Shown here piece by piece: positions 33,748 through 42,905 of a stretch of 64,000 nucleotides of DNA. This DNA comes from Flavobacterium tistrianum (GTDB lineage: Bacteria > Bacteroidota > Bacteroidia > Flavobacteriales > Flavobacteriaceae): the NCBI RefSeq assembly GCF_003254545.1, contig NZ_QJRH01000073.1:1-64000 (forward strand), read 5' to 3'. A program made the position numbers and the translations under genes. Numbering within the stretch: the stretch's first letter is position 1; every line of letters starts with the position of its first letter. Under the pieces are notes generated by a model that saw only the letters and a program-made list of their open reading frames with translations, was not told the origin of the DNA and searched no databases.

Positions 33748-34666
33748 TGTATTGAATGTTTAAGGCAATAACCAGGATTGATAAAATTCCGAAGAATAAA
33801 ATAAGTTTTAAAATAGTGCTTAAATGATGGAAATCTTTCTGAGATTTGGCACTAAATATCTTTACAATAAAATAAAGCAAAGGCGCCAAAACAGTTGCAA
33901 AAGTGTAAAATACAGCAATGTAAAGTTTGTTTTGCATGAAGTAAGTATTGCAGTAAAGACCTGAGAGAATAAACGCAATAACAGCAAAACCTAAAGCTAT
34001 TTTTGCTGCTCGGCTAACTCCAATTGCTACTGGTAACGTATTCATTCCCATATTGTAATCGCCGTTTACATCCTCAATGTCTTTTACAATTTCTCGAATA
34101 AAATTGATCATGAAAGCAAACAAGGCATAATCTGTTAAAATAGAAAAAAGACTCGCCATTTGTGCTTGATTTTCGCCTGTAGTGGCAGGAAAAAGATCAA
34201 AAACTCCAATAATTAAAACGCTAAAAGCCAAAAGCAATGCCACAACAAAATTGCCTAAAATCATAATCTGTTTCAGAGTTGTTGCGTAAAAATACAACAA
34301 CGATGCTATCAAAATAAAAAGCGAAGCAAAAGTTGGCCTCATAATGATATTAGACAGAATAAAACCAATTGCAACTCCGGAAATATTCAGACCAATATAA
34401 ATGTTATAAGCGGCAGTTTCTGTAATTCCTTTTCCAACGACAACATCATTTGGTTTGTTGATGCTATCAGTTCCTACATCGTAAATGTTATTGATAACGT
34501 AACCTGCAGCAGCCAGCAAAACAGTGCTTAAAACTAATAAACCGTATTGCCAATCAGCCAATGCCAGTGGAACTTGCTGTTGTTTTAAAAAAGCATAACG
34601 GAATAAGAGCTGCATAAAAGCAAGCATTAATAGGTTTTTATAACGAATGAGTTTTAAGAATTTCAT
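33740..34666 (-). CDS. UbiA-family prenyltransferase
   Basis: This 308-residue inner-membrane protein has about eight helices. The first Asp-rich motif NNIYDVGTDSINKP and second motif DIEDVNGDYNMGM are the Mg-diphosphate-binding sites of UbiA enzymes. In Bacteroidota, similar genes are often named geranylgeranylglycerol-phosphate geranylgeranyltransferase, but the acceptor is uncertain. It is distinct from MenA (50809). Overlaps maf by 8 bp. Confidence 0.82.
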   Translation of the reverse strand: MKFLKLIRYKNLLMLAFMQLLFRYAFLKQQQVPLALADWQYGLLVLSTVLLAAAGYVINNIYDVGTDSINKPNDVVVGKGITETAAYNIYIGLNISGVAIGFILSNIIMRPTFASLFILIASLLYFYATTLKQIMILGNFVVALLLAFSVLIIGVFDLFPATTGENQAQMASLFSILTDYALFAFMINFIREIVKDIEDVNGDYNMGMNTLPVAIGVSRAAKIALGFAVIAFILSGLYCNTYFMQNKLYIAVFYTFATVLAPLLYFIVKIFSAKSQKDFHHLSTILKLILFFGILSILVIALNIQYNA

Positions 34667-34671
34667 TTTTT

Positions 34672-34712
34672 TTCTAAGGTTCTAAGGGGCTAAGATTCTA
34701 AGATGCTAAGTT
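34672..34712. repeat. CTAAG-family repeat
   Basis: CTAAGGTTCTAAGGGGCTAAG and following words repeat CTAAG at 7-9 bp intervals, between the UbiA-family gene and kdsC. Confidence 0.65.
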
Positions 34713-34752
34713 TTTTCAGTTAACAATTTATAATTAACAATTCACAATTAAA

Positions 34753-35280
34753 TTAATCGTGTTGTCCGTTAAAGTACTCCATCCATTTCCCTTGCACTTT
34801 CATTACTTGCTCGATAACATCTCTTACAGCGCCGCGTCCGCCTTTTACGTGTGAAATGTATCGGCAGATATTCTTGATTTCTGGACTTGCATCTTGAGGA
34901 CAAGTAGGAAGACCAACTAATTTCATGACATGAAAATCTGGAATATCGTCTCCCATATACAGCACATTCTCAGGTTTAATATTATGAGTTTCTGTGTAAG
35001 CTTTAAAAGTTTTAACCTTGTCAGGAGTTGCTAAATGAATGTCATTAACGCCTAGATTTTGAAGACGAATGCGAACACCTTCATTGCTTCCGCCAGAAAT
35101 AATGCAAACATGATAACCGCTTTCGATTGCAGCTTTCATTGCAAAACCATCACGAATATTCATTGTTCTCAACATTTCACCTTCATTGGTTACAAAAACA
35201 GAACTGTCTGTAAGTACGCCGTCTACATCAAAAACAAAGGTTGTGATGTCATTCATTATTTCTTTATAACTTTTTGCCAT
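34753..35280 (-). CDS. kdsC: 3-deoxy-D-manno-octulosonate 8-phosphate phosphatase (KdsC-like)
   Basis: This 175-residue HAD protein without a cap has FDVDGVLTDSSVF (Asp18, Asp20), IISGGSNEGV and MGDDIPDFHVM. The C-terminal HVKGGRGAVRDVIEQVM is the tail that covers the neighbouring active site in KdsC tetramers. It removes phosphate from KDO-8-P for lipopolysaccharide inner core synthesis. The start overlaps the upstream DUF2520 gene by 17 bp. Confidence 0.9.
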   Translation of the reverse strand: MAKSYKEIMNDITTFVFDVDGVLTDSSVFVTNEGEMLRTMNIRDGFAMKAAIESGYHVCIISGGSNEGVRIRLQNLGVNDIHLATPDKVKTFKAYTETHNIKPENVLYMGDDIPDFHVMKLVGLPTCPQDASPEIKNICRYISHVKGGRGAVRDVIEQVMKVQGKWMEYFNGQHD

Positions 35281-36025
35281 TATGCTGTATAGATTGTGTT
35301 AGGATTTTATAGATATTTTTTTTGTTTTCGTCTTGTAAAAAAGCCAGATGTGCGTCAATCGTATTTGAATCGCGGCGAATGGCTGGCCCCGTTTGGGCAT
35401 CAATAGGATCAAGCGTATTGATTTTATCAGCAGTTTCTTGAATTAAAGGTTTTAAAACAGAAAAAGGAACTTGATTTTCTTCACAGATTTCTTGTCCCAT
35501 TTGATACAAATGATTCGTAAAATTGCTAACAAATACCGCTGCTACATGAAGCGCTTTTCGTTGTTCTGAACTAATAGGGTAAACTGCTGTTGAGATACTT
35601 TTGGCAACAGTTTCCAAAAGTTTAAAATCAGCTGTGTTTTCTGCTTCTAAGCAAAAGGGAACTACAGAATAATCTAATTCTTTACTCTTAGAGAATGTCT
35701 GAAGCGGATAAAAAACGCCGCGTCGATTCTTCGGATTCAAAAGTTCTATTGAAGATGTACCAGATGTATGAACCACCAGCTGATTGTTAAACGGAATTTG
35801 TTCTGAAACTTCTGAAATAGCATTGTCAGAAACTGAAATAATATATAAATCGGTTGGTTCTAATGCTGCAAAATCGGTTGCAATCTTTTCAGAATCAATC
35901 AAATGAAGCAAGGATTCTTTCTTTCTCGAAAAAACCTGTTTTATTTCAACAATTTTGCTGGCAGAAAAAGCCTTTATCAAATGCTGTGCAACGTTGCCGG
36001 AACCGATTATTGTTATCTGAATCAT
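35264..36025 (-). CDS. Rossmann-like and DUF2520 domain protein
   Basis: This 253-residue protein has an N-terminal NAD(P)-type fold (ITIIGSGNVAQHLIKAF, LYIISVSDNAI, VVHTSGTSSI) and a C-terminal helical DUF2520 domain (SSEQRKALHVAAVFVSNFTN, TGPAIRRDSNTIDAHL). It resembles F420/NADP-dependent reductases or 6-phosphogluconate dehydrogenase-like folds. Its substrate is unknown. It overlaps kdsC, so it is probably the first gene of a run including kdsC, the UbiA gene, maf and the MscS-like gene. Confidence 0.88.
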   Translation of the reverse strand: MIQITIIGSGNVAQHLIKAFSASKIVEIKQVFSRKKESLLHLIDSEKIATDFAALEPTDLYIISVSDNAISEVSEQIPFNNQLVVHTSGTSSIELLNPKNRRGVFYPLQTFSKSKELDYSVVPFCLEAENTADFKLLETVAKSISTAVYPISSEQRKALHVAAVFVSNFTNHLYQMGQEICEENQVPFSVLKPLIQETADKINTLDPIDAQTGPAIRRDSNTIDAHLAFLQDENKKNIYKILTQSIQHNGKKL

Positions 36026-36274
36026 GAAAGCAAAATTAGTATTATTTTTTTTAATGCAGGAACCTATTGGATATTGATAATGCTTTTTTGAAGTTTTTAT
36101 TGTCTTCTGTTTTTTATTAGAATTCTTATGCTTTTTCGTTAAACGGAACTATCCAAAAAATACATTGCTGTTTTGTAGGTTTAAACTTTCTCTATTATCA
36201 ATTCGTTTAAAAAATAGTCTTTATTTTTGGTTTTTATTAACAAAAGGCAAAGCCTGCTAATCAACATTTTTAAG

Positions 36275-36282
36275 TACTTTTG
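36275..36282 (+). promoter_or_regulatory. Putative -7 box for the ccs fusion gene
   Basis: TACTTTTG matches TAnnTTTG and lies 31 bp before the ATG at 36314; no clear -33 box. Confidence 0.35.
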
Positions 36283-36313
36283 TCGCACTTTTATACAATG
36301 TAATCCCTAAGAA

Positions 36314-39300
36314 ATGGATAAAAAAATATTCTCTTTTTTGTTTTCTACACGATTAATGGCCGTTCTTTTTTTAACATTTGCAATTGCAATGGGTGTTGGA
36401 ACTTTTATCGAAAGTAAATACAATACCGATACAGCCAGAATACTAATTTACAATACTTGGTGGTTTGAAGCGATTATGGCCATCTTTATGATCAATTTCT
36501 TCGGAAATATCAAAAAATACCAATTGCATAAAAAAGAAAAATGGGCAACGCTGTTACTGCATCTTGCCTTTGTTTTTATCATTTTAGGGGCTTTTATTAC
36601 TCGTTATATTAGTTACGAAGGAATGATGCCAATTCGCGAAGGCGCGGCAGAAAACCAAGTGTACTCAGATAAAACCTTCTTAACTATTTTCGCTGATGGT
36701 GAGTATAAAGGTGAAATGAAAAGAAGAGTTTTTGAAAAAAGCCTTTTACTTTCTCCTGCTACCAATAATGATTTTAGTATTTCAGGAAAATTTGACGAAA
36801 CTCCTTTTGAAGTTACCTATTCAAACTATATCATGGGAGCTAAGGAAGTGGTTAAACCAGATCCAAACGGAACCTTATATCTTAAATTAGTTGAAGCTGG
36901 TGCTGGCGGACGTGAAGAACATTATCTTAAAGAAGGTGAAGTTCAGAACATTCACAACGTTTTATTTGCTTTAAATAAGCCGACAGACGGAGCTATTAAT
37001 ATTAATACAACTGGAAAGGAATATACGATTCAAACCCCTTTTGAAGGTGAGTTTATGCGAATGGCAGATCAGTTTAAAGGAAAAGTTACAAAAGATAATG
37101 TACAGCCTTTAATGATGCGTTCTTTATACAGCATTGGAGATATTAGAATTGTATTTCCAGAACCTCCATTGAAAGGAAAGGTTGACTACGAATCTAATAA
37201 TGATTTTAAAGCAAAATCTCATACTGATGCTTTGGTCGTAAAAGTAAAAGCAGAAGGACAAGAAAAAGAAGTAATGCTTTTTGGTTCTAAAGGACAAATT
37301 GGAGAACCAAAAACAGTGAAAATCGGCAAGATTGAATATTCTTTATTCTACGGAAGTAAAGCTTATGTTTTACCATTTAAAATTCGCTTAAACGATTTTA
37401 TTGCAGATAAATACCCGGGAACAGAAAAAAGTTATTCTGCTTTTAAAAGTAAAGTAACTGTTCAGGATTCTACAGAAACTTTTGATGCAGATATTTTTAT
37501 GAATCATGTTTTGGATCATAAAGGCTACCGTTTCTTCCAGTCTTCATTTGATCCAGACGAAAAAGGAACTGTTTTGTCTGTAAATCACGATTTTTGGGGA
37601 ACTAATATTACTTACTTAGGTTATTTCCTACTATACATTGGTTTAATGGCTATTATGTTTACTAAACATTCTCGTTTTGGTGATTTGAAACGTAAGCTTG
37701 ATGCTATTCAAAAGAAAAAAGAAAAATTAATTACAATTCTTGTTCTTATGATTAGTTTGAGCGGTTTTGCGCAACAAACGCCTCATGTACATTCACATGA
37801 TCATAATCACGCACATTCTACAGATCCAAATGATCATGCGAATCACGTTACAGCACCGCCTAGCCAAAAACAGCTGGATTCTTTATTGAATATTTATAAA
37901 GCGCCAGAAGCTCACGCTGCAAAATTCGGTCGTTTGATTATTCAGGATGCTGGAGGTAGAATGAAGCCAATTAATACGTTTTCTTCTGAATTGCTTAGAA
38001 AAGTAAGTCATAATGATACGTACAACGGAATGAATTCTGATCAAGTATTCTTATCTATGACGCAATATGCTCAGGTTTGGATTCAGATTCCATTAATTTA
38101 TATTAAATCAGGAAACGATAGTATTCGTAAAATTATCGGAATTGATTCAAAAGACCAGTATGCTCCATTTGTGAAATTCTTTGATGAGCAAGGAAATTAT
38201 AAATTATCGCCTTATTTGGACGAAGCTTACAAAGCAGCAAATCCGAATAATTTTGAGAAAGATTTTGTTGAAACAGACAAAAAGGTTAATTTGATGGAGT
38301 CTGCATTGAGTGGACGTATTTTAAAAATATTTCCTGTTCCAAATGATCCTGGAAATAAATGGGTTTCTTATTTAGAACGCGATAACGCAGGTTTTAAAGG
38401 AATGGATTCAACTTATGTGCAGCAAATTTTGCCATTATATTTTAGTGCTTTAAATAACGGTTCTATTGAGAAAAACTTTAGTACAGCCGATAATTTAGTA
38501 GAAAGCATTAATGGTTTTCAAAAGAAATTTGGTGCTAAAGTAAGACCAAGTGAAGATAAAATTGATGCTGAGATTGCTTATAATAAGTATGATGTTTTTA
38601 AAGTGTTGCCTTACTGGTACATTACAGCGTCTATTCTTATGTTGATATTTACTATTCTTAATATCTTCTTTGAGAAAAAGTGGCTTAGAATAACTGTAAA
38701 TGGTTTCCATATTATTGTCGGATTATTATTTGTAATTCATACTTTAGGATTAATTGCGCGTTGGTATATTTCTGGTCATGCACCGTGGAGTAATGCTTAC
38801 GAATCGATTGTTTATGTGGCTTGGTCAACAATGTTCTTCGGATTGGCTTTTGACAGAAAATCGAAACTTACAGTAGCTTCGTCAGCATTCGTAACAGCAA
38901 TGATTTTAATGGCCGCTTACATGAACTGGATCGATCCAGAAATTGCAAACTTACAGCCGGTTCTTAATTCTTATTGGTTAATGATTCACGTTGCAGTAAT
39001 TGTGGCTAGTTACGGTCCAACTGCATTAGGAATGATTTTAGGTTTCGTTGCTTTACTATTGATTTTCTTTACGAATGATAAAAACAAAGCCAAAATGGAT
39101 TTGCATATCAAAGAAGTAAGTTACATTAACGAAATGGCATTGACAATCGGTCTTATCATGTTGACGATTGGAAACTTCTTAGGAGGACAATGGGCAAATG
39201 AAAGCTGGGGACGCTACTGGGGATGGGATCCAAAAGAAACTTGGGCTTTAATCTCGATTATGGTTTATGCATTTGTAATTCACGCCCGTTTTGTTCCAGC

Positions 39301-39529
39301 TTTAAGAGGAAAATGGTTCTTTAACTTAATGAGTATGTATGCTTTTGTTTCTATTTTGTTTACCTATTACGGAGTAAACTTCCACTTAGTTGGTTTACAC
39401 TCTTACGCAAGTGGTGAAGCACATTCGTTAAATTGGATTTATTATTGCCTAATCACAATTTCTGTAATTGGAGCTATTACTTATCCAAAATATAGAAAGT
39501 ACTATAAAACGAAAAAAGTAAAAAAATAA
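36314..39529 (+). CDS. Cytochrome c biogenesis protein, ResB-CcsA (CcsBA) fusion
   Basis: This 1071-residue protein joins two System II components. The N-terminal half is ResB/CcsB-like, with helices at about 12-30, 46-60, 75-95 and 435-455 around a large extracytoplasmic domain. The C-terminal ~300 residues are CcsA-like with the haem-handling tryptophan motif ESWGRYWGWDPKETWAL (from about 963) and conserved His residues (IHVAVIVASYGP, GVNFHLVGLHSYASG). It exports haem and attaches it to apocytochrome c outside the cytoplasm. A His-rich stretch (HVHSHDHNHAHS, about 492-503) follows a hydrophobic segment in the linker. Terminated at 39544-39576. Confidence 0.92.
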   Translation: MDKKIFSFLFSTRLMAVLFLTFAIAMGVGTFIESKYNTDTARILIYNTWWFEAIMAIFMINFFGNIKKYQLHKKEKWATLLLHLAFVFIILGAFITRYISYEGMMPIREGAAENQVYSDKTFLTIFADGEYKGEMKRRVFEKSLLLSPATNNDFSISGKFDETPFEVTYSNYIMGAKEVVKPDPNGTLYLKLVEAGAGGREEHYLKEGEVQNIHNVLFALNKPTDGAININTTGKEYTIQTPFEGEFMRMADQFKGKVTKDNVQPLMMRSLYSIGDIRIVFPEPPLKGKVDYESNNDFKAKSHTDALVVKVKAEGQEKEVMLFGSKGQIGEPKTVKIGKIEYSLFYGSKAYVLPFKIRLNDFIADKYPGTEKSYSAFKSKVTVQDSTETFDADIFMNHVLDHKGYRFFQSSFDPDEKGTVLSVNHDFWGTNITYLGYFLLYIGLMAIMFTKHSRFGDLKRKLDAIQKKKEKLITILVLMISLSGFAQQTPHVHSHDHNHAHSTDPNDHANHVTAPPSQKQLDSLLNIYKAPEAHAAKFGRLIIQDAGGRMKPINTFSSELLRKVSHNDTYNGMNSDQVFLSMTQYAQVWIQIPLIYIKSGNDSIRKIIGIDSKDQYAPFVKFFDEQGNYKLSPYLDEAYKAANPNNFEKDFVETDKKVNLMESALSGRILKIFPVPNDPGNKWVSYLERDNAGFKGMDSTYVQQILPLYFSALNNGSIEKNFSTADNLVESINGFQKKFGAKVRPSEDKIDAEIAYNKYDVFKVLPYWYITASILMLIFTILNIFFEKKWLRITVNGFHIIVGLLFVIHTLGLIARWYISGHAPWSNAYESIVYVAWSTMFFGLAFDRKSKLTVASSAFVTAMILMAAYMNWIDPEIANLQPVLNSYWLMIHVAVIVASYGPTALGMILGFVALLLIFFTNDKNKAKMDLHIKEVSYINEMALTIGLIMLTIGNFLGGQWANESWGRYWGWDPKETWALISIMVYAFVIHARFVPALRGKWFFNLMSMYAFVSILFTYYGVNFHLVGLHSYASGEAHSLNWIYYCLITISVIGAITYPKYRKYYKTKKVKK

Positions 39530-39543
39530 TCAAGTTGATTGAT

Positions 39544-39576
39544 AAAAAAAGGGTTCAAAATTTGAGCCCTTTTTTA
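39544..39576. terminator. Terminator between the ccs fusion and DUF3667 genes
   Basis: GGGTTCAAA pairs with TTTGAGCCC (one G:T-type mismatch) with A and T runs on the two sides; it can serve both convergent genes. Confidence 0.8.
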
Positions 39577-39595
39577 TTGCCTAAAAATTTATTTC

Positions 39596-40327
39596 TTAAG
39601 AGAACTTTCCGCTTAATAAAAAAACAATCGTTATGAAAGTAAAAAATGAAATGAAAAATATTATGTGACTTAAAATAGACAATAGAAAAGCCTTTGTTTT
39701 TGACATTTTATTAAAAAATTGAACATTGGTCCAGAATATCAATATTAAGCCGATAGCATAAGTTATGCTTGAAAATTGCTGTAAATGATCTGTTTTGTTT
39801 AGATATAGTAAAACTGGAAACATTAAAATTTGAACAAAAAGTCTTTGAGACGCCTTAAATGTATTGAGCACAAAAAACTCTACAAAATTGTATCCTTGAT
39901 TTCTAAAAACGGCATAAGTTCCTATAGTATAAAACGGAATTGTAGCGATTGTGACCCAAGAAAAATGAGTGGCAAACCATTCATTCAAATGATTATAATC
40001 TAAATATTCACTAGATGAGTTTTTGAAAAAATTAATTTCAAAATAATGGCACATAAATCCGTAAAGTGTCGCGAGTAGAACGACTAATGATAACGGTTTA
40101 AAGTGACGAACTCTTTTTCCTTCAATAAACTCACGGATAGAATGTCCAGGCCTAGTAAATAATTGTTTCAGAGAATACAAAATTCCTTTGTCAAAATGCA
40201 ATAAGCCATGCTGAATATCATGCCATAAAAAATGCACATTTATTTTATGCGTTTCTGCAGACTGTCCGCAATTGTTACAGTAATGACCTCTAAAGACTTG
40301 ATGGCAGTTTTTGCACATTATTTCCAT
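39596..40327 (-). CDS. DUF3667 membrane protein with N-terminal zinc ribbon
   Basis: This 243-residue protein has an N-terminal four-Cys ribbon (MEIMCKNCHQVFRGHYCNNCGQ), then the family segment DIQHGLLHFDKGILYSLKQL and FTRPGHSIREFIEGKRVRHF. About five membrane helices follow. The function of DUF3667 is unknown. It is common in Bacteroidota, often near transporters or alone. Its DoxX-like neighbour lies 18-20 bp upstream on the same strand. Confidence 0.87.
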   Translation of the reverse strand: MEIMCKNCHQVFRGHYCNNCGQSAETHKINVHFLWHDIQHGLLHFDKGILYSLKQLFTRPGHSIREFIEGKRVRHFKPLSLVVLLATLYGFMCHYFEINFFKNSSSEYLDYNHLNEWFATHFSWVTIATIPFYTIGTYAVFRNQGYNFVEFFVLNTFKASQRLFVQILMFPVLLYLNKTDHLQQFSSITYAIGLILIFWTNVQFFNKMSKTKAFLLSILSHIIFFISFFTFITIVFLLSGKFS

Positions 40328-40345
40328 TTAGTTCGAAATTTGAAT

Positions 40346-40732
40346 TTATGAATTGTTTTTTCTTGAAATTCCATTCGGATACATAATTGCTAATAGAACT
40401 ATAATCAATAGAAAATTATATTCCACACCATTTCTTCCTCCGCCCACAACAAACCAGCCTTCTTGAAAATGAACCAGAATTATTCCCATAATAAGAATAA
40501 AGATGGTGATAAAACCTGCTGGTTTAACATATTTATTTGCTAATAATAAAATAGCGGCAATGATATGCGAAATCTTAATTGACCAAGCTAGAAAGATGCC
40601 AAAAGGAGCAAAGCCTATCTGATTTAAGTATAGATTTCCAAAATCATTAATTCCCCCATTAAACATTCCAAAAACAGAATGTGTAAGTAATATAATAGCT
40701 GTGGCAATTCTTAAAAGTAAAGTTCCGTTCAT
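40346..40732 (-). CDS. DoxX-like small membrane protein
   Basis: About 128 residues from the preferred start MNGTLLLRIATAIILLTHSV; an upstream ATG would add MRFFYKLIFII. Four helices and the layout (LRIATAIILLTHSV, ISHIIAAILLLANKY, VKPAGFITIFILIM) are DoxX-like. The role is unknown; relatives have been linked to redox or quinone functions. Probably co-transcribed with DUF3667. Confidence 0.7.
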   Translation of the reverse strand: MNGTLLLRIATAIILLTHSVFGMFNGGINDFGNLYLNQIGFAPFGIFLAWSIKISHIIAAILLLANKYVKPAGFITIFILIMGIILVHFQEGWFVVGGGRNGVEYNFLLIIVLLAIMYPNGISRKNNS

Positions 40733-40811
40733 GATTATGAATATTAGTTTATAAAAAAAGCGCATACTAAATTAATTAATAGGCGCTTAAAATTTGTAAT
40801 TAAGTTTATCT

Positions 40812-41600
40812 TTAAACTTTTCCTAAAGTATAAAGTTGTTCCATTGTTGGAGTTGGGCTTCCGCCGGCTGGCTCCAAAGTAATTCCGAAAGCTTCAGCCG
40901 AATCGGTTTGCTCTACAGCAAAGATTTTTTGTTTATTTCCTTCAAAATTATCCAATAAACCAATGCTTGTCGGAGTAAGAACTGGACTTAATTTCAAAGA
41001 CCAAACCTGATAAACCATTCCTTTTGGAGGTGTTGGCAGACCTACCGCATCGATATAAGTAGTTTTAGTCTGCTGATTCCAGTATACTTTAGCAAAAGAA
41101 GCTGGCGAAACGGCCTGACCACCAAGAGTTACTCCAGTATTCTTGATGTCTCTTACAATGCTTAAGTTTTTCTCAGTCTGCTTATTCTGCTGATCTAAAA
41201 ACGCATATTCTCGTTGAATCTTATTCTTTTCATTTCCAACAGTAGAAATTGCCTCTTTTGTTTTTGTTAATTCTAAAGTCTGATATCCTAAACCTAACAA
41301 TAAAAGCACTGCCGCAGCCCAACCCACATATTGCGACCAGTTTGAAGCTGGTTTGATATCGACAACTTTTCCATGTTTAAGTTCAAGACGAGCTTTAATT
41401 TTTTCGAAATTTTCCACAGAATGGAAAGGAGAGAAGCTCGAAGAAAGCGCAATTATTGCTTTTTCTATCGAAATAATTTCCTGATCCATTTCGGGATTCT
41501 TTTTTGCCATTTCGGCAATTTCTAAATTTTCTTTTTCACTTAGCAAGCCATAAACGTACAGCTCTAAAATTCCTGATTCTATATATTCTTGTGCTTCCAT
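40812..41600 (-). CDS. Anti-sigma factor, RskA family
   Basis: This 262-residue protein has an N-terminal cytoplasmic anti-sigma region (EYIESGILELYVYGLLS...), one membrane helix at about 93-108 (YVGWAAAVLLLLGLGY), a coiled linker, and a C-terminal RskA domain (LPTPPKGMVYQVWSLKLSP, ITLEPAGGSPTP). It would hold the partner sigma factor at the membrane until released. The start shares its A with the sigma factor stop (ATGA-type 1-bp overlap), so it pairs with the gene at 41600-42130. Confidence 0.9.
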   Translation of the reverse strand: MEAQEYIESGILELYVYGLLSEKENLEIAEMAKKNPEMDQEIISIEKAIIALSSSFSPFHSVENFEKIKARLELKHGKVVDIKPASNWSQYVGWAAAVLLLLGLGYQTLELTKTKEAISTVGNEKNKIQREYAFLDQQNKQTEKNLSIVRDIKNTGVTLGGQAVSPASFAKVYWNQQTKTTYIDAVGLPTPPKGMVYQVWSLKLSPVLTPTSIGLLDNFEGNKQKIFAVEQTDSAEAFGITLEPAGGSPTPTMEQLYTLGKV

Positions 41601-42130
41601 TATATCTTCAAATAATTGCGTAAATCGTTAATACAGTTTCTGTTTTGTGTTTTGATAGTTCCCAGTGGCAGTGCCAATTCTTCTGAAGCTTCTTGCTGGG
41701 TATATCCTTTAAAGAACAATAAATTGATTATTTCGATACATTTTGGTTTTAGTTTTTTTACAAATTCCTGAATTCCAATTGCATCAAGTTTATGGCTCAA
41801 TTTATTGCTCTCGTCTAAGAGATTTACGAAATTATCTGATGAAAGGTTTTTTTGGCTGTTGTTGTAGTCTTTAGAACGAAGTTTATCAATCGAAGTATTT
41901 CGAGCGATATTAAGGATCCAAGTGTAAAATCGTCCTTTGCTCTCGTTGTAAGAATCGATGTTTTTCCAGATTTTGACGAAAACATCTTGAAGCACATCTT
42001 CTGCTTCTTCGCGATTTTTGATTAGGACGTGAATAACAGAAAATAAACTTTTGGAGTACATGTCGTACAAATGTGTAAAAGCTTTTTCGTCCTTTTTGTA
42101 AATTAAAACTAGCAGTTCTTCTTGACTCAT
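41600..42130 (-). CDS. ECF-type sigma-70 family RNA polymerase sigma factor
   Basis: This 176-residue protein has region 2 (FTHLYDMYSKSLFSVIHVLI, EDVLQDVFVKIWKN) and region 4 (IEIINLLFFKGYTQQEASEE, LGTIKTQNRNCINDLRNYL). Spacing and length fit the SigK-type extracytoplasmic function group. It is coupled with the RskA-like anti-sigma gene and probably regulated by it. The target regulon is not visible. Confidence 0.92.
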   Translation of the reverse strand: MSQEELLVLIYKKDEKAFTHLYDMYSKSLFSVIHVLIKNREEAEDVLQDVFVKIWKNIDSYNESKGRFYTWILNIARNTSIDKLRSKDYNNSQKNLSSDNFVNLLDESNKLSHKLDAIGIQEFVKKLKPKCIEIINLLFFKGYTQQEASEELALPLGTIKTQNRNCINDLRNYLKI

Positions 42131-42399
42131 AGATTTGGATTTTTAAGTTTAAACATTAAAAGCTAAGGAATTAGATACTTATCTTTTATAAAGTTAATTT
42201 ATTTTTTCTTCATTTTTATATTTTTTTTAGTAGCTAAAAACCTAAGAAAACATAGGGCTCAGAAAAAAAAGGCATTTTTTTTTCATTTTTTTAAAACCAA
42301 AAACAATCCAATTACGTAAATGAAATTAATAAGGTGAGAAAGATCTTATTTTCCAGTCATAAAAAATAAAAACTGTTGTTAGAACATTATTAGAGACTT

Positions 42400-42525
42400 A
42401 TGGATAGCAAAATAATAGTTAGAATATTAATAGTTGGATTAACAACAGTTTTATCATTGACCATTTTTACTGAAAACGATTTTGTAAAAAATGCTTTGTC
42501 AACTGGTATAAATGTGAATGATTGA
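42400..42525 (+). CDS. Possible small membrane peptide, 41 residues
   Basis: MDSKIIVRILIVGLTTVLSL... ends TGINVND. It has one hydrophobic segment near the N-terminus and a polar tail. It has no recognised family. It is supported only by being open and followed, 270 bp later, by a strong terminator; a real gene is uncertain. Confidence 0.35.
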   Translation: MDSKIIVRILIVGLTTVLSLTIFTENDFVKNALSTGINVND

Positions 42526-42794
42526 AGATTTGTGATTGAACAAGATTTAATTATAAAAGAAACATAAATATTGTATAGTTGATGTGCTCGGACTTCCAGA
42601 CTGAAGATTTTTTTAGTATGTCTCGACTTAATTAGGATTTTAATTTTACATCAATACAAGCCATTTAAAGATTTTTTTAAAAGACGTTTGACATATGGGG
42701 GATAAACGAATTTTCGACATAACCGAGTCATCAACTATAATTTATAAAAGATTGCATAATAATTAATTCATGGTTTGATTTGTTTGTATGGGGG

Positions 42795-42836
42795 GAAGCC
42801 TAACGTCTGATTAACGTTAGGCTTCATTTTTTTATT
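42795..42836 (+). terminator. Strong Rho-independent terminator
   Basis: GAAGCCTAACGT (42795-42806) pairs with ACGTTAGGCTTC (42814-42825), loop CTGATTA, then a T-rich tail. Confidence 0.9.
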
Positions 42837-42905
42837 TAACTTTTGATTGGCAAAAAAAAAGTTTTTAGAAAGTGGATTTTAGCTAATTTTATAAAAAATT
42901 ATCAG

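Larger units (their letters stand above)
42131..42905. other. Long intergenic region between the sigma factor and the glutathione peroxidase gene
   Basis: It contains a 41-residue open frame (42400-42525), a strong terminator (42795-42836) and otherwise AT-rich sequence with no recognisable RNA gene. The terminator may end a transcript starting in the region, possibly a small RNA. I see nothing else. Confidence 0.5.

Noticed and set aside
36026..36313. RNA gene or riboswitch upstream of the ccs fusion
   Set aside because: AT-rich gap between divergent genes with no stable fold or motif visible by eye.
42788..42814. Tiny leader peptide frame ATG GGG GGA ... TAA before the peroxidase gene
   Set aside because: Eight codons, lying in the terminator stem; no regulatory codons and no attenuator pairing.
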